This document shows, piece by piece, positions 33,380 through 42,500 of a DNA stretch of 64,000 nucleotides (position 1 is the stretch's first letter; the number at the start of each line of letters is the position of its first letter). The position numbers and the translations under genes were made by a program. Where the stretch lies: positions 6,932 to 70,931 of the forward strand of contig JANRFH010000015.1 in the NCBI GenBank assembly GCA_030725745.1, written 5' to 3'. The notes beneath the pieces were generated by a model. That model was not told the origin of the DNA, did not search any database, and was given only the letters and a program-made list of their open reading frames with translations. Origin of the DNA: Akkermansiaceae bacterium (lineage in GTDB: Bacteria; Verrucomicrobiota; Verrucomicrobiia; Verrucomicrobiales; Akkermansiaceae).

Positions 33380-33410
33380 CACAAAAATACCCCACATCGC
33401 TGTGGGGTAT
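33380..33410 (-). terminator. terminator of efp on the minus strand
   Basis: ATACCCCACA and TGTGGGGTAT (33387-33396, 33401-33410) form a perfect 10-bp stem. Read on the minus strand it is followed by TATTTTTGT. It lies 22 bases after the efp stop. Confidence 0.85.
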
Positions 33411-33432
33411 GAAAGTTCGATTTAATAATCAA

Positions 33433-34002
33433 TCAGTCGTTCGAGCGACCTTGATACGAGCCGTCTTCGGTCTTTACGAGGATTCGCTCGCCTTGGTTGA
33501 TGAAGAGGGGAACGTTGACGTTAAGGCCGGTTTCCATGGTAGCTGGCTTGTAAACGTTGTTGGCGGAGTCGCCTTTGACGCCTTCTGAGGATTCAGCGAC
33601 GGTCATGACCATGGTGAGCGGTAGCTCGATGCTGACGACAATGCCATCCGCGATAAGTAGGGTGTAGAGCTGACCTTCGATGAGGTAGTTCTTCACGTTA
33701 TCGATGAGGTCTTCGTAAACGACCATGTCGTCGTAGGTCTCCGGGTGGAGGAAATGGTAGCCTTCGTTGTCCTTATAGGAGTATTCGTGGCCGGTTTTTT
33801 CAAGATGCACACCTTCGAGCGAGTCGTTCGAGGTCATGCGAAGGTTTGAGACCTTCTTAGTGGCTACGCTGCGGATCGACATCTGCACATAGGAGGCCAT
33901 GCGGGGAGGGGTTTTCAGTTCGTGCTCGATGACGAGGCAAACCTCGTTGTTGTGACGGACTGCATGGCCTTTGCGGAGGCTGATTACGTTGACGCTGGAC
34001 AT
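33433..34002 (-). CDS. efp: elongation factor P with Arg at the tip of the peptidyl-transferase loop
   Basis: The 189-residue, three-domain factor rescues ribosomes stalled at polyproline. The loop that reaches the peptidyl-transferase centre reads LKTPPRMASYVQ, with Arg34 at the position of the modified Lys34 of E. coli EF-P. Domain III ends with the usual NVNVPLFINQGERILVKTEDGSYQGR. The ATG at 34002 gives the standard length. No earP, epmA or ymfI modification gene is in the window, so whether Arg34 is modified is open. The downstream terminator is shared back to back with the ctaC terminator. Confidence 0.93.
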   Translation of the reverse strand: MSSVNVISLRKGHAVRHNNEVCLVIEHELKTPPRMASYVQMSIRSVATKKVSNLRMTSNDSLEGVHLEKTGHEYSYKDNEGYHFLHPETYDDMVVYEDLIDNVKNYLIEGQLYTLLIADGIVVSIELPLTMVMTVAESSEGVKGDSANNVYKPATMETGLNVNVPLFINQGERILVKTEDGSYQGRSND

Positions 34003-34110
34003 AATGGTGTTGGGAAGTGGGTAAGGGGTGGCGGCGGGATTGGCAAGGGATTTCAAAGAGTGGCTGGTGCCGAGTGCCGAGTGAGAAGTGGAAGACGGGG
34101 GTAGATGAGA

Positions 34111-34527
34111 CTATGGCACTTTGCGGGTGACCTTTGGTGCGCCTTTTTTGAACCAAGATACGAGAGCTACGACCACCCAGATTGGGAGGTATCCAAGTAA
34201 GACTGCATCCCAGTTGACATGCCATTTGATCGGCCCATGCGGGATCTTTCCTGAAATGACGTCCTCAAAAATCTTATCCGAATAATTGGTGGTGCCGAAG
34301 GTAGAAGTCGTATGAAACGACGCCCTTCCGACGAGGATTGTTTCAGCATATCCGATTACAACTATCTGTCCTCCACGGAGAAACAAAACCTCTCCGCTGA
34401 TATCGGAACCCGTATCCGTGGAGGATGTCGAGTAGCGACCTAGTCTGGTGCCGCTATTTGTCAAAAAGCTAAGCGGAAGAAAAACTACGTAGAGCGCCAA
34501 GGAAATCAGAGAAATACGCTTCAACAT
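34111..34527 (-). CDS. hypothetical membrane protein
   Basis: The 138-residue protein has hydrophobic segments at about 5-22 and 107-127 and a central exported region of about 85 residues (GEVLFLRGGQIVVIGYAETILVGRASFH). The first segment could be a signal anchor, and the last part (SWFKKGAPKVTRKVP) would be cytoplasmic. I do not recognise the family. It lies alone between efp and ribBA on the same strand. An AT-rich stretch of 70 bases and a family A repeat separate it from ribBA. Confidence 0.6.
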   Translation of the reverse strand: MLKRISLISLALYVVFLPLSFLTNSGTRLGRYSTSSTDTGSDISGEVLFLRGGQIVVIGYAETILVGRASFHTTSTFGTTNYSDKIFEDVISGKIPHGPIKWHVNWDAVLLGYLPIWVVVALVSWFKKGAPKVTRKVP

Positions 34528-34571
34528 GACAACTATCGTGTGGGATTTCCGTGGCTACCCAAGCTCTTCCA

Positions 34572-34600
34572 TTGAGGTTTAGAGTTTAAAACTTAAAGCT
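34572..34600 (-). repeat. family A repeat after ribBA
   Basis: On the minus strand AAGCTTTAAGTTTTAAACTC and TAAACCTC directly follow the ribBA stop. This is the one family A copy that follows a gene instead of preceding a start codon. Confidence 0.6.
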
Positions 34601-35800
34601 TCAAAGCGTGTGCCCCATCCTCAACCGCTTCGTATCCAGATACTTCTGGTTATGAACGTTCGATGGTAGGGAAAGGGGGATTTGTTCGGTGATTTCCAAT
34701 CCATAGCCTTCGAGGCCGACGACCTTTTTGGGATTGTTGGTGAGGAGCTTGATGCGGCGCACGCCGAGATCGTAGAGGATTTGGGCGCCCATGCCGTAGT
34801 CGCGGAGGTCGGAGGCGAAGCCGAGTTTTTCGTTGGCTTCGATGGTGTCTAGGCCTTGCTCTTGGAGCTTGTAGGCGTGGAGTTTTGCTGGGAGGCCGAT
34901 GCCGCGGCCTTCTTGGCGGAGGTAGAGGAGGACTCCGCCTTCTTCGGAAATACGTTTCATGGCGGCATCGAGTTGCGGGCCGCAATCGCAGCGCTGGGAG
35001 TGGAAGACATCCCCGGTGAGGCATTCGGAGTGGACGCGGACGAGGGTGGGTTTCTCTGGATCGATCTCGCCGCGAGTCATGGCAATGTGGTGGGAGTCGT
35101 CCAGCGAGACGGTGAAGAGGTGGCAGTCGAAATCGCCGAAGTCTGTGGGCATGACGACGGTTTGGTCGCGCTTGACGAATTTCTCCGAGCGGCGGCGGTA
35201 TTCGATGAGCTGGGCGATGGTGCAGGCTTTAAGGCCGTGTTTTTCCTGGTAGGGGCCGAGATCGCCGACGCGTGCCATGGAGCCTTCGTCGTCCATGATT
35301 TCACAGATGACCCCGGCTGGCGGGAGTCCGGCGAGGGTGACGAGGTCGATGGCGGCCTCGGTGTGGCCAGCGCGACGGAGGACGCCTCCAGACATGGCTT
35401 GGAGGGGGAAAATGTGGCCGGGTTTCACGAAATCATCGGCATGTGTCTTCGGATCGGCGAGCAGGCGAATGGTCAGGGCGCGGTCGGCGGCGGAGATGCC
35501 GGTTGTGATGCCCTTGGCGGCATCGACCGAGATGGTGAAGGCGGTCTTCATGCCTTCGAGATTGCGGCGAGTCATCTGCGGGAGATCCAGCTCCTCGGCG
35601 CGGCTAACAGAAATGGGAGCGCAGATCAGACCCCGTCCGTGTATGGCCATGAAGTTGACCATTTCCTTGGTGCAGAGGGAGGCGGCGGCTACGAGATCGG
35701 CTTCGTTTTCACGGGATGGATCATCGGCAACGATAACCATTTTGCCTGCGGTGATGTCGGCGATGATTTCGTCGATGGGATGGAAGGTGAGCTGTGACAT
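34601..35800 (-). CDS. ribBA: RibBA: DHBP synthase / GTP cyclohydrolase II
   Basis: This 399-residue bifunctional riboflavin enzyme has an N-terminal DHBP synthase (about 1-200; ADDPSRENEADLV with acidic Mg ligands, GHIFPLQAMSGGVLRRAGHTEAAIDL, CEIMDDEGSMAR) and a C-terminal GTP cyclohydrolase II. The zinc cysteines are in SECLTGDVFHSQRCDCGPQ and the catalytic region in YLRQEGRGIGL. Both halves look active. It supplies the first two precursors of riboflavin. No FMN riboswitch is seen: only 27 bases separate it from the YqgE gene, and these are a family B leader repeat. Confidence 0.96.
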   Translation of the reverse strand: MSQLTFHPIDEIIADITAGKMVIVADDPSRENEADLVAAASLCTKEMVNFMAIHGRGLICAPISVSRAEELDLPQMTRRNLEGMKTAFTISVDAAKGITTGISAADRALTIRLLADPKTHADDFVKPGHIFPLQAMSGGVLRRAGHTEAAIDLVTLAGLPPAGVICEIMDDEGSMARVGDLGPYQEKHGLKACTIAQLIEYRRRSEKFVKRDQTVVMPTDFGDFDCHLFTVSLDDSHHIAMTRGEIDPEKPTLVRVHSECLTGDVFHSQRCDCGPQLDAAMKRISEEGGVLLYLRQEGRGIGLPAKLHAYKLQEQGLDTIEANEKLGFASDLRDYGMGAQILYDLGVRRIKLLTNNPKKVVGLEGYGLEITEQIPLSLPSNVHNQKYLDTKRLRMGHTL

Positions 35801-35828
35801 GCTGAAAACTGAAATGCTGAAATTTGCT
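35801..35828 (-). repeat. family B leader repeat upstream of ribBA
   Basis: On the gene strand AAATTTCAGCATTTCAGTTT and TCAGC run directly into the ribBA ATG. Confidence 0.7.
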
Positions 35829-36469
35829 TAGTTAAGGAAAGGATTTTTCGGAGCCTCGGCGAGGAGGTGGTGGTAGGGGGAGATGCCTTTGAGCAGATCC
35901 GTCCAGAGTGAGAGGTCGTGGGGGTGGTTGAAGAGGGCGGCGGATGGCCGGAGGGTGATCCATGTGTTGCGCTTCAGCTCGTCTTCAAGCTGACCGGGTG
36001 ACCAGCCGGAGTGGCCGACGGTAGCACGGACGATGTGTTTGCCGCTGGCGACGAGTTCGGAGGCATGTTTTGCGGAAATGCGTGGGGCGTAATCGAGGGA
36101 TTTAGTATTTGCCCATGAGAAAGCGGAGAAACTGAGCTCGCCTGTGGAGACTGGGCCACCGTGATGGACGGGGAGGTGGTGGAGGGCGGAAAAGGCGGGA
36201 TCCGGCAAGATGTCACCGACTGAGGTTGGAGTGCAGTGATTGATGATCGTACCAATGGCACCTTCGGTGGACGAATGCTCGGCGATGAGGATGACGGCGC
36301 GATCGAAAGTGCCGTCCGATAGCGCCGGGGAGGCAAGCAGAAGCTGGCCGCTCAGGGAGAAGGGGAGTTCGGATGCTGAGGATTCACCGGGCACGTGGGG
36401 AACATGGGACGGGGAAAGGTGGAATTCAAGGACGATGGAAGCCCTTGGAAAAAGCTGAAACGCTGACAA
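35828..36469 (-). CDS. YqgE/AlgH family protein (UPF0301)
   Basis: The core SLSGQLLLASPALSDGTFDRAVILIAEHSSTEGAIGTIIN (cited in parts) and VHHGGPVSTGELSFSA match the YqgE/AlgH family. It is a small alpha/beta protein of unclear function, named for a link to alginate regulation in Pseudomonas. The family usually starts close to the LxGQLLLA motif. Here the only ATG in frame is at 36469, about 40 residues earlier, and its first codons (MSAFQLF) are formed by a family B repeat. The real start may be a GTG downstream, or the repeat has supplied a new start. It lies between rnr and ribBA on one strand. Confidence 0.85.
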   Translation of the reverse strand: MSAFQLFPRASIVLEFHLSPSHVPHVPGESSASELPFSLSGQLLLASPALSDGTFDRAVILIAEHSSTEGAIGTIINHCTPTSVGDILPDPAFSALHHLPVHHGGPVSTGELSFSAFSWANTKSLDYAPRISAKHASELVASGKHIVRATVGHSGWSPGQLEDELKRNTWITLRPSAALFNHPHDLSLWTDLLKGISPYHHLLAEAPKNPFLN

Positions 36470-36490
36470 CTGAAATCCTGAAAGTTTTGG
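36453..36490 (-). repeat. family B repeat at the start of the YqgE/AlgH gene
   Basis: TTTCAGGATTTCAG and TCAGCGTTTCAGC on the gene strand flank and overlap the ATG at 36469, so the repeat encodes the first residues of the open frame. Confidence 0.6.
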
Positions 36491-36492
36491 AG

Positions 36493-38928
36493 CTACCTAC
36501 GCTTGCGCGAACTGCCGCGTCCTCTTGACGGGCCGGACTTGGCGGCGGGCTTCGGCGTGGGCTTTTTCGAGCCACGCGTGTTCGATTTGGCGGGCGGGCG
36601 GCCTCCCTTTTTTGCGGGGGACTTGCCGGAGATCTTCACTCCCTCTGTGGTCGGTGCGCCTGCTACGGCGAAATCAACGAAGCGCTTGATCTTGTCGATG
36701 GCGACGATGCGGAGCGGGAGCTTCATGCCTAGGGCGAGGCGTTTTCCATCGAAGGAAGTCCACGCCTTATTGTGATCTTCGAAGCGCCACTTGCTGCTGC
36801 TGGGGAGGTCTTCGCGTTTCACGACACCGCGGACGCCCATGTCGGGTATCTCAACCATGAGACCCATCGCGCGCACATCGGTGATGACGCCGTCGAAGGT
36901 CGTTTCCTCACCTTGGTTCTTGGATTGATCCGTGAGGGCGATGAGTTCGAGATATTCGAGTAGTTTGATCTGCTTGGTCTCGGATTCAGCTTCGGAAGAA
37001 GTGCGTTCGGTATCGGAAATGTGTCGGGCGATATCGCGAAGATCCGCCTGTGAGGGCGTGCGATCCGGGCTCTTCGGGGCGTTTTCGAGAAACGGCTGCA
37101 TAGAGCGGTGGACGATGAGATCCGCGTAGCGCCGGATGGGCGAGGTGAAATGAGTGTAGTCCGTTTTCGCGAGGCCGTAGTGGCCGACGGGGTCTGCGGC
37201 ATAGGCGGCACGCTTCAGCGATTTCAGGAGGCCTAGCTTGATTTGGTGCTCTTCAGCGGTGCCTTTGGCTGCGTCGAGCAAGGCCTGGATGTGGGCGCGG
37301 TTGTTGAGATCACCCGGGCTGTATCCATACTGTTTCGCTGTTTCCGTATAGTCATCGAGACGCGATGGATCGGGATCTTCGTGGATGCGGAAGATGGAAG
37401 GCTTGGAGCGCTCGCGCAACAGCTTCGCCACCGATTGGTTGGCGATGAGCATGCATTCCTCAACGAGCTGGTGGGACTCTGTGTGAACGACCTCATGCGC
37501 CTCACAAGCGCGGCCATTCTCATCGAGCTTGATCTTGATCTCGGTCATCTCCAGATCCAGGGCGCCGTTGGCGAAACGATTTTTGCGGAGGAGCGATGCC
37601 ATTTTCCATGCCTCTTTCACGGAGCCGACGAGGGTGGGGTCGGAGCCTTCCGGTGCGCCTTTTCCATCGAGGATCGCTTGTGCTTGCTCGTAGGAGAGCT
37701 TGGCGCGGGAGTGGATGACGGCATCGATGAACTTCGTGTTCAGGATATGGCCTTCTTTGGAAACTTCGATGACGGCGCACTTGGTGAGGCGGTCGACATC
37801 GGGTTTCAGCGAGCAAATTCCATTCGATAGCTCGACCGGGAGCATGGGCAGAACGCGATCGACGAGGTAGGTGGAGTTCCCGCGCTCGACGGCTTCCTTG
37901 TCCATCGGCGAGCCGGGCTTGATGTAGTGAGAAACGTCTGCGATGTGGACTTCTAACAGCCAACCGCCGGACTTGGTCTTGGCGATGTAGATGGCGTCGT
38001 CGTGATCCTTCGCATCGGCGGGGTCGATGGTGATGACGAGCTTGCTGCGATGATCCATGCGACGGGCGATTTCCTTTTCATCCGGAAACTCCGGGACGGC
38101 GCGGGCTTCGCGGAGGACGTCTTCTGGGAAAGAGGTGCGTAGGCCGTAGCGGGCGATAGTGGAGAGGATATCCACACCTGCATCGCCCGGCCAGCCGAGG
38201 ACTTCGATGATGTGGCCGATGGGGTCGGTCGAAGGGTTGTCCCAGCTCACGAGATCCGCGACAACGGTTTGCCCCGGCTCGGCGGTGGTGTCACCGGTGA
38301 TGTTGATGCGCCCACCTTCGAGGGCTTTGTCATCTGTTTCTACCCAGGCGAATTTGTTCTTCCTACGGAAAATGCCGACGATACGGCCGGAGCGGCGGGA
38401 GATGACTTCGAGGACTTTGCCGCGCATTTCCTGATCGTCTGGAGCCGCGCCGCGCTGGCGGGGCTTCGAGGATGGGGCGGATGGGAGGATGCGGACGCTG
38501 TCGCCATCGAGGGCGGTTTCCGTCTTGTCGCGTGGGACAAAGATGCGTGAGTGCACGGTGAAATCGATGCCTGAGGCTTCGTTCTCCGGATCGCCGATGA
38601 TCGGGTAGAAGAAGGCGTGGCCGTTTGGCAGGAACTTGATCGAGCCGGTGAGGGAGCCTTTCGGGGCGTCTCCGGATGGGGCTTTTGCGGGTGTCTTCGC
38701 AGCTGGCTTGTTTGCGGCTGCGGGTGCCTTCTTTTCCTTGGGAGGTTTCGGGAAGGAGTATAGATTCTTCGCGCCGATGTGGATCAGATTGTCTTCGGCG
38801 AGATCGCTGAGCACTCCACCGAGTTCACCCTTGCGGTTGCCGGGGATGTCGAGCTGCTTGGCGATCTGGGTTTTTGAAAAGGTTTGCTCCGGGTTCTGGC
38901 GGAGGAGGTCGAGAATGGTTTCGCGCAT
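36493..38928 (-). CDS. rnr: RNase R (3'-5' exoribonuclease)
   Basis: The 811-residue protein has a winged-helix start (ILDLLRQNPEQTFSKTQIAKQL), a Lys/Ala/Pro linker, cold-shock-like RNA-binding domains, and the RNB catalytic domain. The Mg-binding acidic set TIDPADAKDHDDAI and DVSHYIKPGSPMDKEAVERGNSTYL are present, with CSLKPDVDRL and SPIRRYADL further on. An S1 domain (FDGVITDVRAMGLMVEIPDMGVRGVV) and a basic Lys/Arg/Gly tail follow. It degrades structured RNA and helps in quality control with tmRNA. Gene order rnr-yqgE-ribBA on one strand suggests a shared transcript. Confidence 0.95.
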   Translation of the reverse strand: MRETILDLLRQNPEQTFSKTQIAKQLDIPGNRKGELGGVLSDLAEDNLIHIGAKNLYSFPKPPKEKKAPAAANKPAAKTPAKAPSGDAPKGSLTGSIKFLPNGHAFFYPIIGDPENEASGIDFTVHSRIFVPRDKTETALDGDSVRILPSAPSSKPRQRGAAPDDQEMRGKVLEVISRRSGRIVGIFRRKNKFAWVETDDKALEGGRINITGDTTAEPGQTVVADLVSWDNPSTDPIGHIIEVLGWPGDAGVDILSTIARYGLRTSFPEDVLREARAVPEFPDEKEIARRMDHRSKLVITIDPADAKDHDDAIYIAKTKSGGWLLEVHIADVSHYIKPGSPMDKEAVERGNSTYLVDRVLPMLPVELSNGICSLKPDVDRLTKCAVIEVSKEGHILNTKFIDAVIHSRAKLSYEQAQAILDGKGAPEGSDPTLVGSVKEAWKMASLLRKNRFANGALDLEMTEIKIKLDENGRACEAHEVVHTESHQLVEECMLIANQSVAKLLRERSKPSIFRIHEDPDPSRLDDYTETAKQYGYSPGDLNNRAHIQALLDAAKGTAEEHQIKLGLLKSLKRAAYAADPVGHYGLAKTDYTHFTSPIRRYADLIVHRSMQPFLENAPKSPDRTPSQADLRDIARHISDTERTSSEAESETKQIKLLEYLELIALTDQSKNQGEETTFDGVITDVRAMGLMVEIPDMGVRGVVKREDLPSSSKWRFEDHNKAWTSFDGKRLALGMKLPLRIVAIDKIKRFVDFAVAGAPTTEGVKISGKSPAKKGGRPPAKSNTRGSKKPTPKPAAKSGPSRGRGSSRKRR

Positions 38929-39521
38929 TTGGAATTTCTAAAAAAAGGGTGGTGACCGCGTCTGCCCGCCACTTTGCGGGTGTGCATGCAGGTCGCCTTG
39001 CTGCATAGACTAGGTGCGGATCAGGGATTTACAAGGGTAGCTTTGGAGGGCGTGGGGAGGCTTGGGTTTTGCTTTTTCTAAGATAATAGAAGTTGAAATG
39101 AGGAAGGCAGGAAGGCAGGAAACGGATTTAGGAATTGGAATTGGAATTACCCTAGCTGGATTGTGCTGGTAGGTGGGTTTGGGTGATTCTGAGGTAGGCG
39201 GGCATTTATCTACGGGGAGGGAAGAAGGAAGATGGGAGGAAGATGGGAGGAGAAGGAGGGTAATCTAAAACAAGATCTTTCATGTGCTTTAAATCCAATC
39301 TTCTCCCTTCTCTCCTCGGCCTCCTTCCCTCCCTGTTTTAAAAAGCCCGAAGCAACTAATAAAGCCTGTGACATATTCCTACGAGATAACCAAACTCTGA
39401 CCCAGTTCCTGCCTTCCTGCTTTCCTTATTCATCAACTAGAGCTTGGCCATGAATATTCCCTAGCTGAATCGAGTTCCATCCGGGCTTGATTGATGGGTG
39501 CGGGTGGGGAAGATCGCGCGG
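38929..39521. other. 590-base gap with repeated GGAAGGCAGGAA motifs
   Basis: No gene is convincing here. The gap is the divergent promoter region for rnr and hrpA. It contains purine-rich and pyrimidine-rich tracts (39220-39260 and 39300-39335) and an inverted pair, AGGAAGGCAGGAAGGCAGGA at 39101-39120 and its near-copy on the other strand at 39406-39426. A short ORF at 39232 has low-complexity composition and is not supported. Confidence 0.6.
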
Positions 39522-42500
39522 ATGAGTTTTTCGGGGGAATGGAACTATCCGGCGGAACTGCCGGTGGTGGGGATGCGTGGGGAAATCGTGGAGGCGATAC
39601 GTGGCAACCAGGTGGTGGTGGTCGTTTCCGATACGGGTTCGGGGAAGACGACGCAGCTGCCTAAGATGGTGGCGGAGGCTTTAAACTCTAAACCTGAAAC
39701 TTTAAACTCCAAGCAGAGGAAGAAGCTCGTTGGGTGCACGCAGCCACGACGGATTGCGGCGGTGAGTGTGGCGAAGCGGGTGGCGGAGGAGCTGAAAGTG
39801 GAGCTGGGTGCTTATGTCGGGTATCAGGTGAGGTTTGATGACAGGACTTCGCGGGAGACGCGGGTCAAATTCATGACGGATGGTATCCTGCTTGCGGAGA
39901 CGCAGGGGGATAGGGATTTGGGGAAATATGATGCGCTGATTTTGGACGAAGCGCATGAGAGGTCGCTGAATATCGATTTCTTGCTGGGGTATTTGAAACG
40001 ACTGCTGGAGAGGCGACCGGACTTCAAATTGGTGATTTCTTCGGCGACGCTGGATGCGGGGAGCTTTGTTGAGTTTTTCGAAAATGAGGGGAAGATGCCG
40101 GTGCTTGTCGAGGCGGAGGGACGGATGTTTCCGGTGTCGGAGTTTTTCCTGCCGGGGAAGGATGATGAGGATTTGGCGGTGCATGTGGGGCGGGGGATGG
40201 ACTATTTGAATGCGATTGATCCCATGGGTGATGTGCTGGTTTTCCTGCCGGGGGAGCGTGAAATCCGTGAGGCGGCGGATCTACTGGAGGGCAGGCATTT
40301 CCGAAATACGGAAGTTCTGCCGCTATTCGCGCGACTGGGGATGGGCGATCAGCAACGGGTGTTTCAACCGGGCAGCAAACGCCGTATCGTACTTGCGACG
40401 AACGTTGCGGAGACCTCGCTGACCATCCCGAGGATCGCGTGTGTGATCGATAGTGGGCTCGCTCGCATGAGTCGGTGGAATCCGGGAAAAGGTGTGCAAC
40501 GCCTTCAAATAGAGGCAATTAGCCAAGCAAGCGCGCGGCAGAGAAAGGGGCGCTGCGGTCGTGTTCAAGACGGTATTTGCATACGACTGTTTGAAGAGGA
40601 GGATTTGAACGACAGGCCGGAGTTCACAGAGCCGGAAATACGGCGGAGTTCGCTGGCGGGGGTGATTTTGCGCATGAAGTCGCTGGGGCTGCCGGAGATT
40701 TCCGAGTTCCCATTTCTCGATCCGCCGAATCCAAAAGCCGTTGCGGAGGGCTACCGGACGCTGCGCGAGGTGGGGGCGCTGGACAAGGATCGGGAGCTCA
40801 CAGAGATCGGTCGCGAGCTGGGCAGGTTACCGGTCGATCCGCGCATGGGGCGGATGCTGATTGAGGCGCGGCATGAGAAATGTGAGGAGGCGGTGGTGGT
40901 GATCGTCGCTGGGCTTGAAACGACCGATCCAAGGGAGCGTCCGGCGGAGAAAAAGCGCGAGGCGGATGCAGCGCACTTTCGCTGGAAGGATGGCGACAGT
41001 GATTTCATGGCGATGCTCAACATGTGGGAGGAGCTTTCCGAGTTTTACGATGGCCGCCGATGGAGGTGGAATCAGCTACGGAAATTCTGCGGCAAGCATT
41101 TCCTGAACGCCAAGCGGGTAACGGAGTGGGGGAACGTCGTTGAAGAGTTGTCCCAACTCCTCAACGACGAAACTTCAAACTTCAAATCTCAAACCTCAAA
41201 GAAGAGTGAAGTCGGGAATGCGGATTTTGGGGCGGTGCATCGCTCACTGTTGGCGGGGGCACCGCGGCAGTTTGGATTGTGGGATAAGGAGAATAAGGCC
41301 TACCAGAGTGCGGCGGGTGGGTTCTTTGCGGTGTTTCCGGGATCTTTCCTTTTCGGGCAGAAGAAGCGGGCGGAGTGGGTGATGGGCTTGGAGCTGGTGG
41401 AGACGACTCGGCTGTGGGCGAGGCGGACGGCAGTGATCGAGCCGGAGTGGGTGGAGGTGGTCGCGCCGCATCTGTGCCGGAGCCGATATGGCGAGGCGCA
41501 TTGGGATGAGAAGCAGGGCGCGGTGTATGGGAAGGAGACGGTGATTTGCGGAGGGCTGCATGTGGTGGAGGGCAGGCGCGTGCACTACGGGCGGGTGGAC
41601 AAAAAGGCGGCGAACGAGGTCTTTCTGCGCGAGGGGATTCTCGGCGGCGGGCTGCGAAGGAAAACGCCTTTCATGGAGCGCATGGAGGAGCTGCGTGATG
41701 AGATACGCGCGATCGAGGACAAGCTGCGCAGACCGGGTGTGCTCTGGAGCGAGGATGCGGTGGTGAGATTTTTCCAGCAGCGCATCCCCATGGAGATCAG
41801 CACGGCGGCAGCCTTCCACAAGTGGCGGGCGGAGCACGAGGATCTGCTGATGATGGGGATGGCGGATGTGGTGTGGGAAGATCTGAATGGCCTGGAGTTT
41901 TTCCCCGATATCCTGAAGCACGGCGGCGAGGAGTATGCGGTGTATTACCATTGTGCGCCGGGTGAAAGGGATGATGGCGTGACGCTGGGCGTGCATGTAG
42001 ATCAGCTCCCAGGTCTGCCGGAGTGGCTGCCAGCGTGGGGGATCGATGGGAATCTGGAGGAGCGCGCCGAACTGCTGATGCGCAGCTTGCCCAAGGATTT
42101 TCGAAGGGCGTGCCAGCCCATCGCGGAGGTGGCGCGGAGCTTTGCAGATCTGTGGAAAGGCGCGCCGAAAGATGTGCCGATCCTGGAGGCGCTCACCGAG
42201 CACGTGCGTGATCACACCGGGGCGATGGTGCCGGTGCGTGAGTTCGATGCCGACCGCCTACCCGAGGAGCTGGTGACGAAAATCTGGGTCTGCGATGACG
42301 AAGGCGAGGAGCTAGCGCTGGGCACGGATGTCGCGCAGCTGAAGCTGAAACTTGCGGACAGGATGCGGCTACGCTTCGAGGCAGCGGCCACGGCGGATGT
42401 CGAGCGACGCGGGATGAGCAAGTGGGATGGCGAGGAGCTACCCGAGCAAGTAATGACCGCCGGTGGCGCGGTTTTCCCAGCACTGGTGGATGAGGGCGGG

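Noticed and set aside
35801-36492. FMN riboswitch upstream of ribBA
   Set aside because: Only 27 bases separate ribBA from the YqgE gene and they are a leader repeat; no RFN-type conserved blocks are visible there or before rnr.
39232-39453. 73-residue ORF in the rnr-hrpA gap
   Set aside because: It runs through purine- and pyrimidine-rich low-complexity DNA and part of an inverted repeat, has no ribosome site and no protein-like composition.
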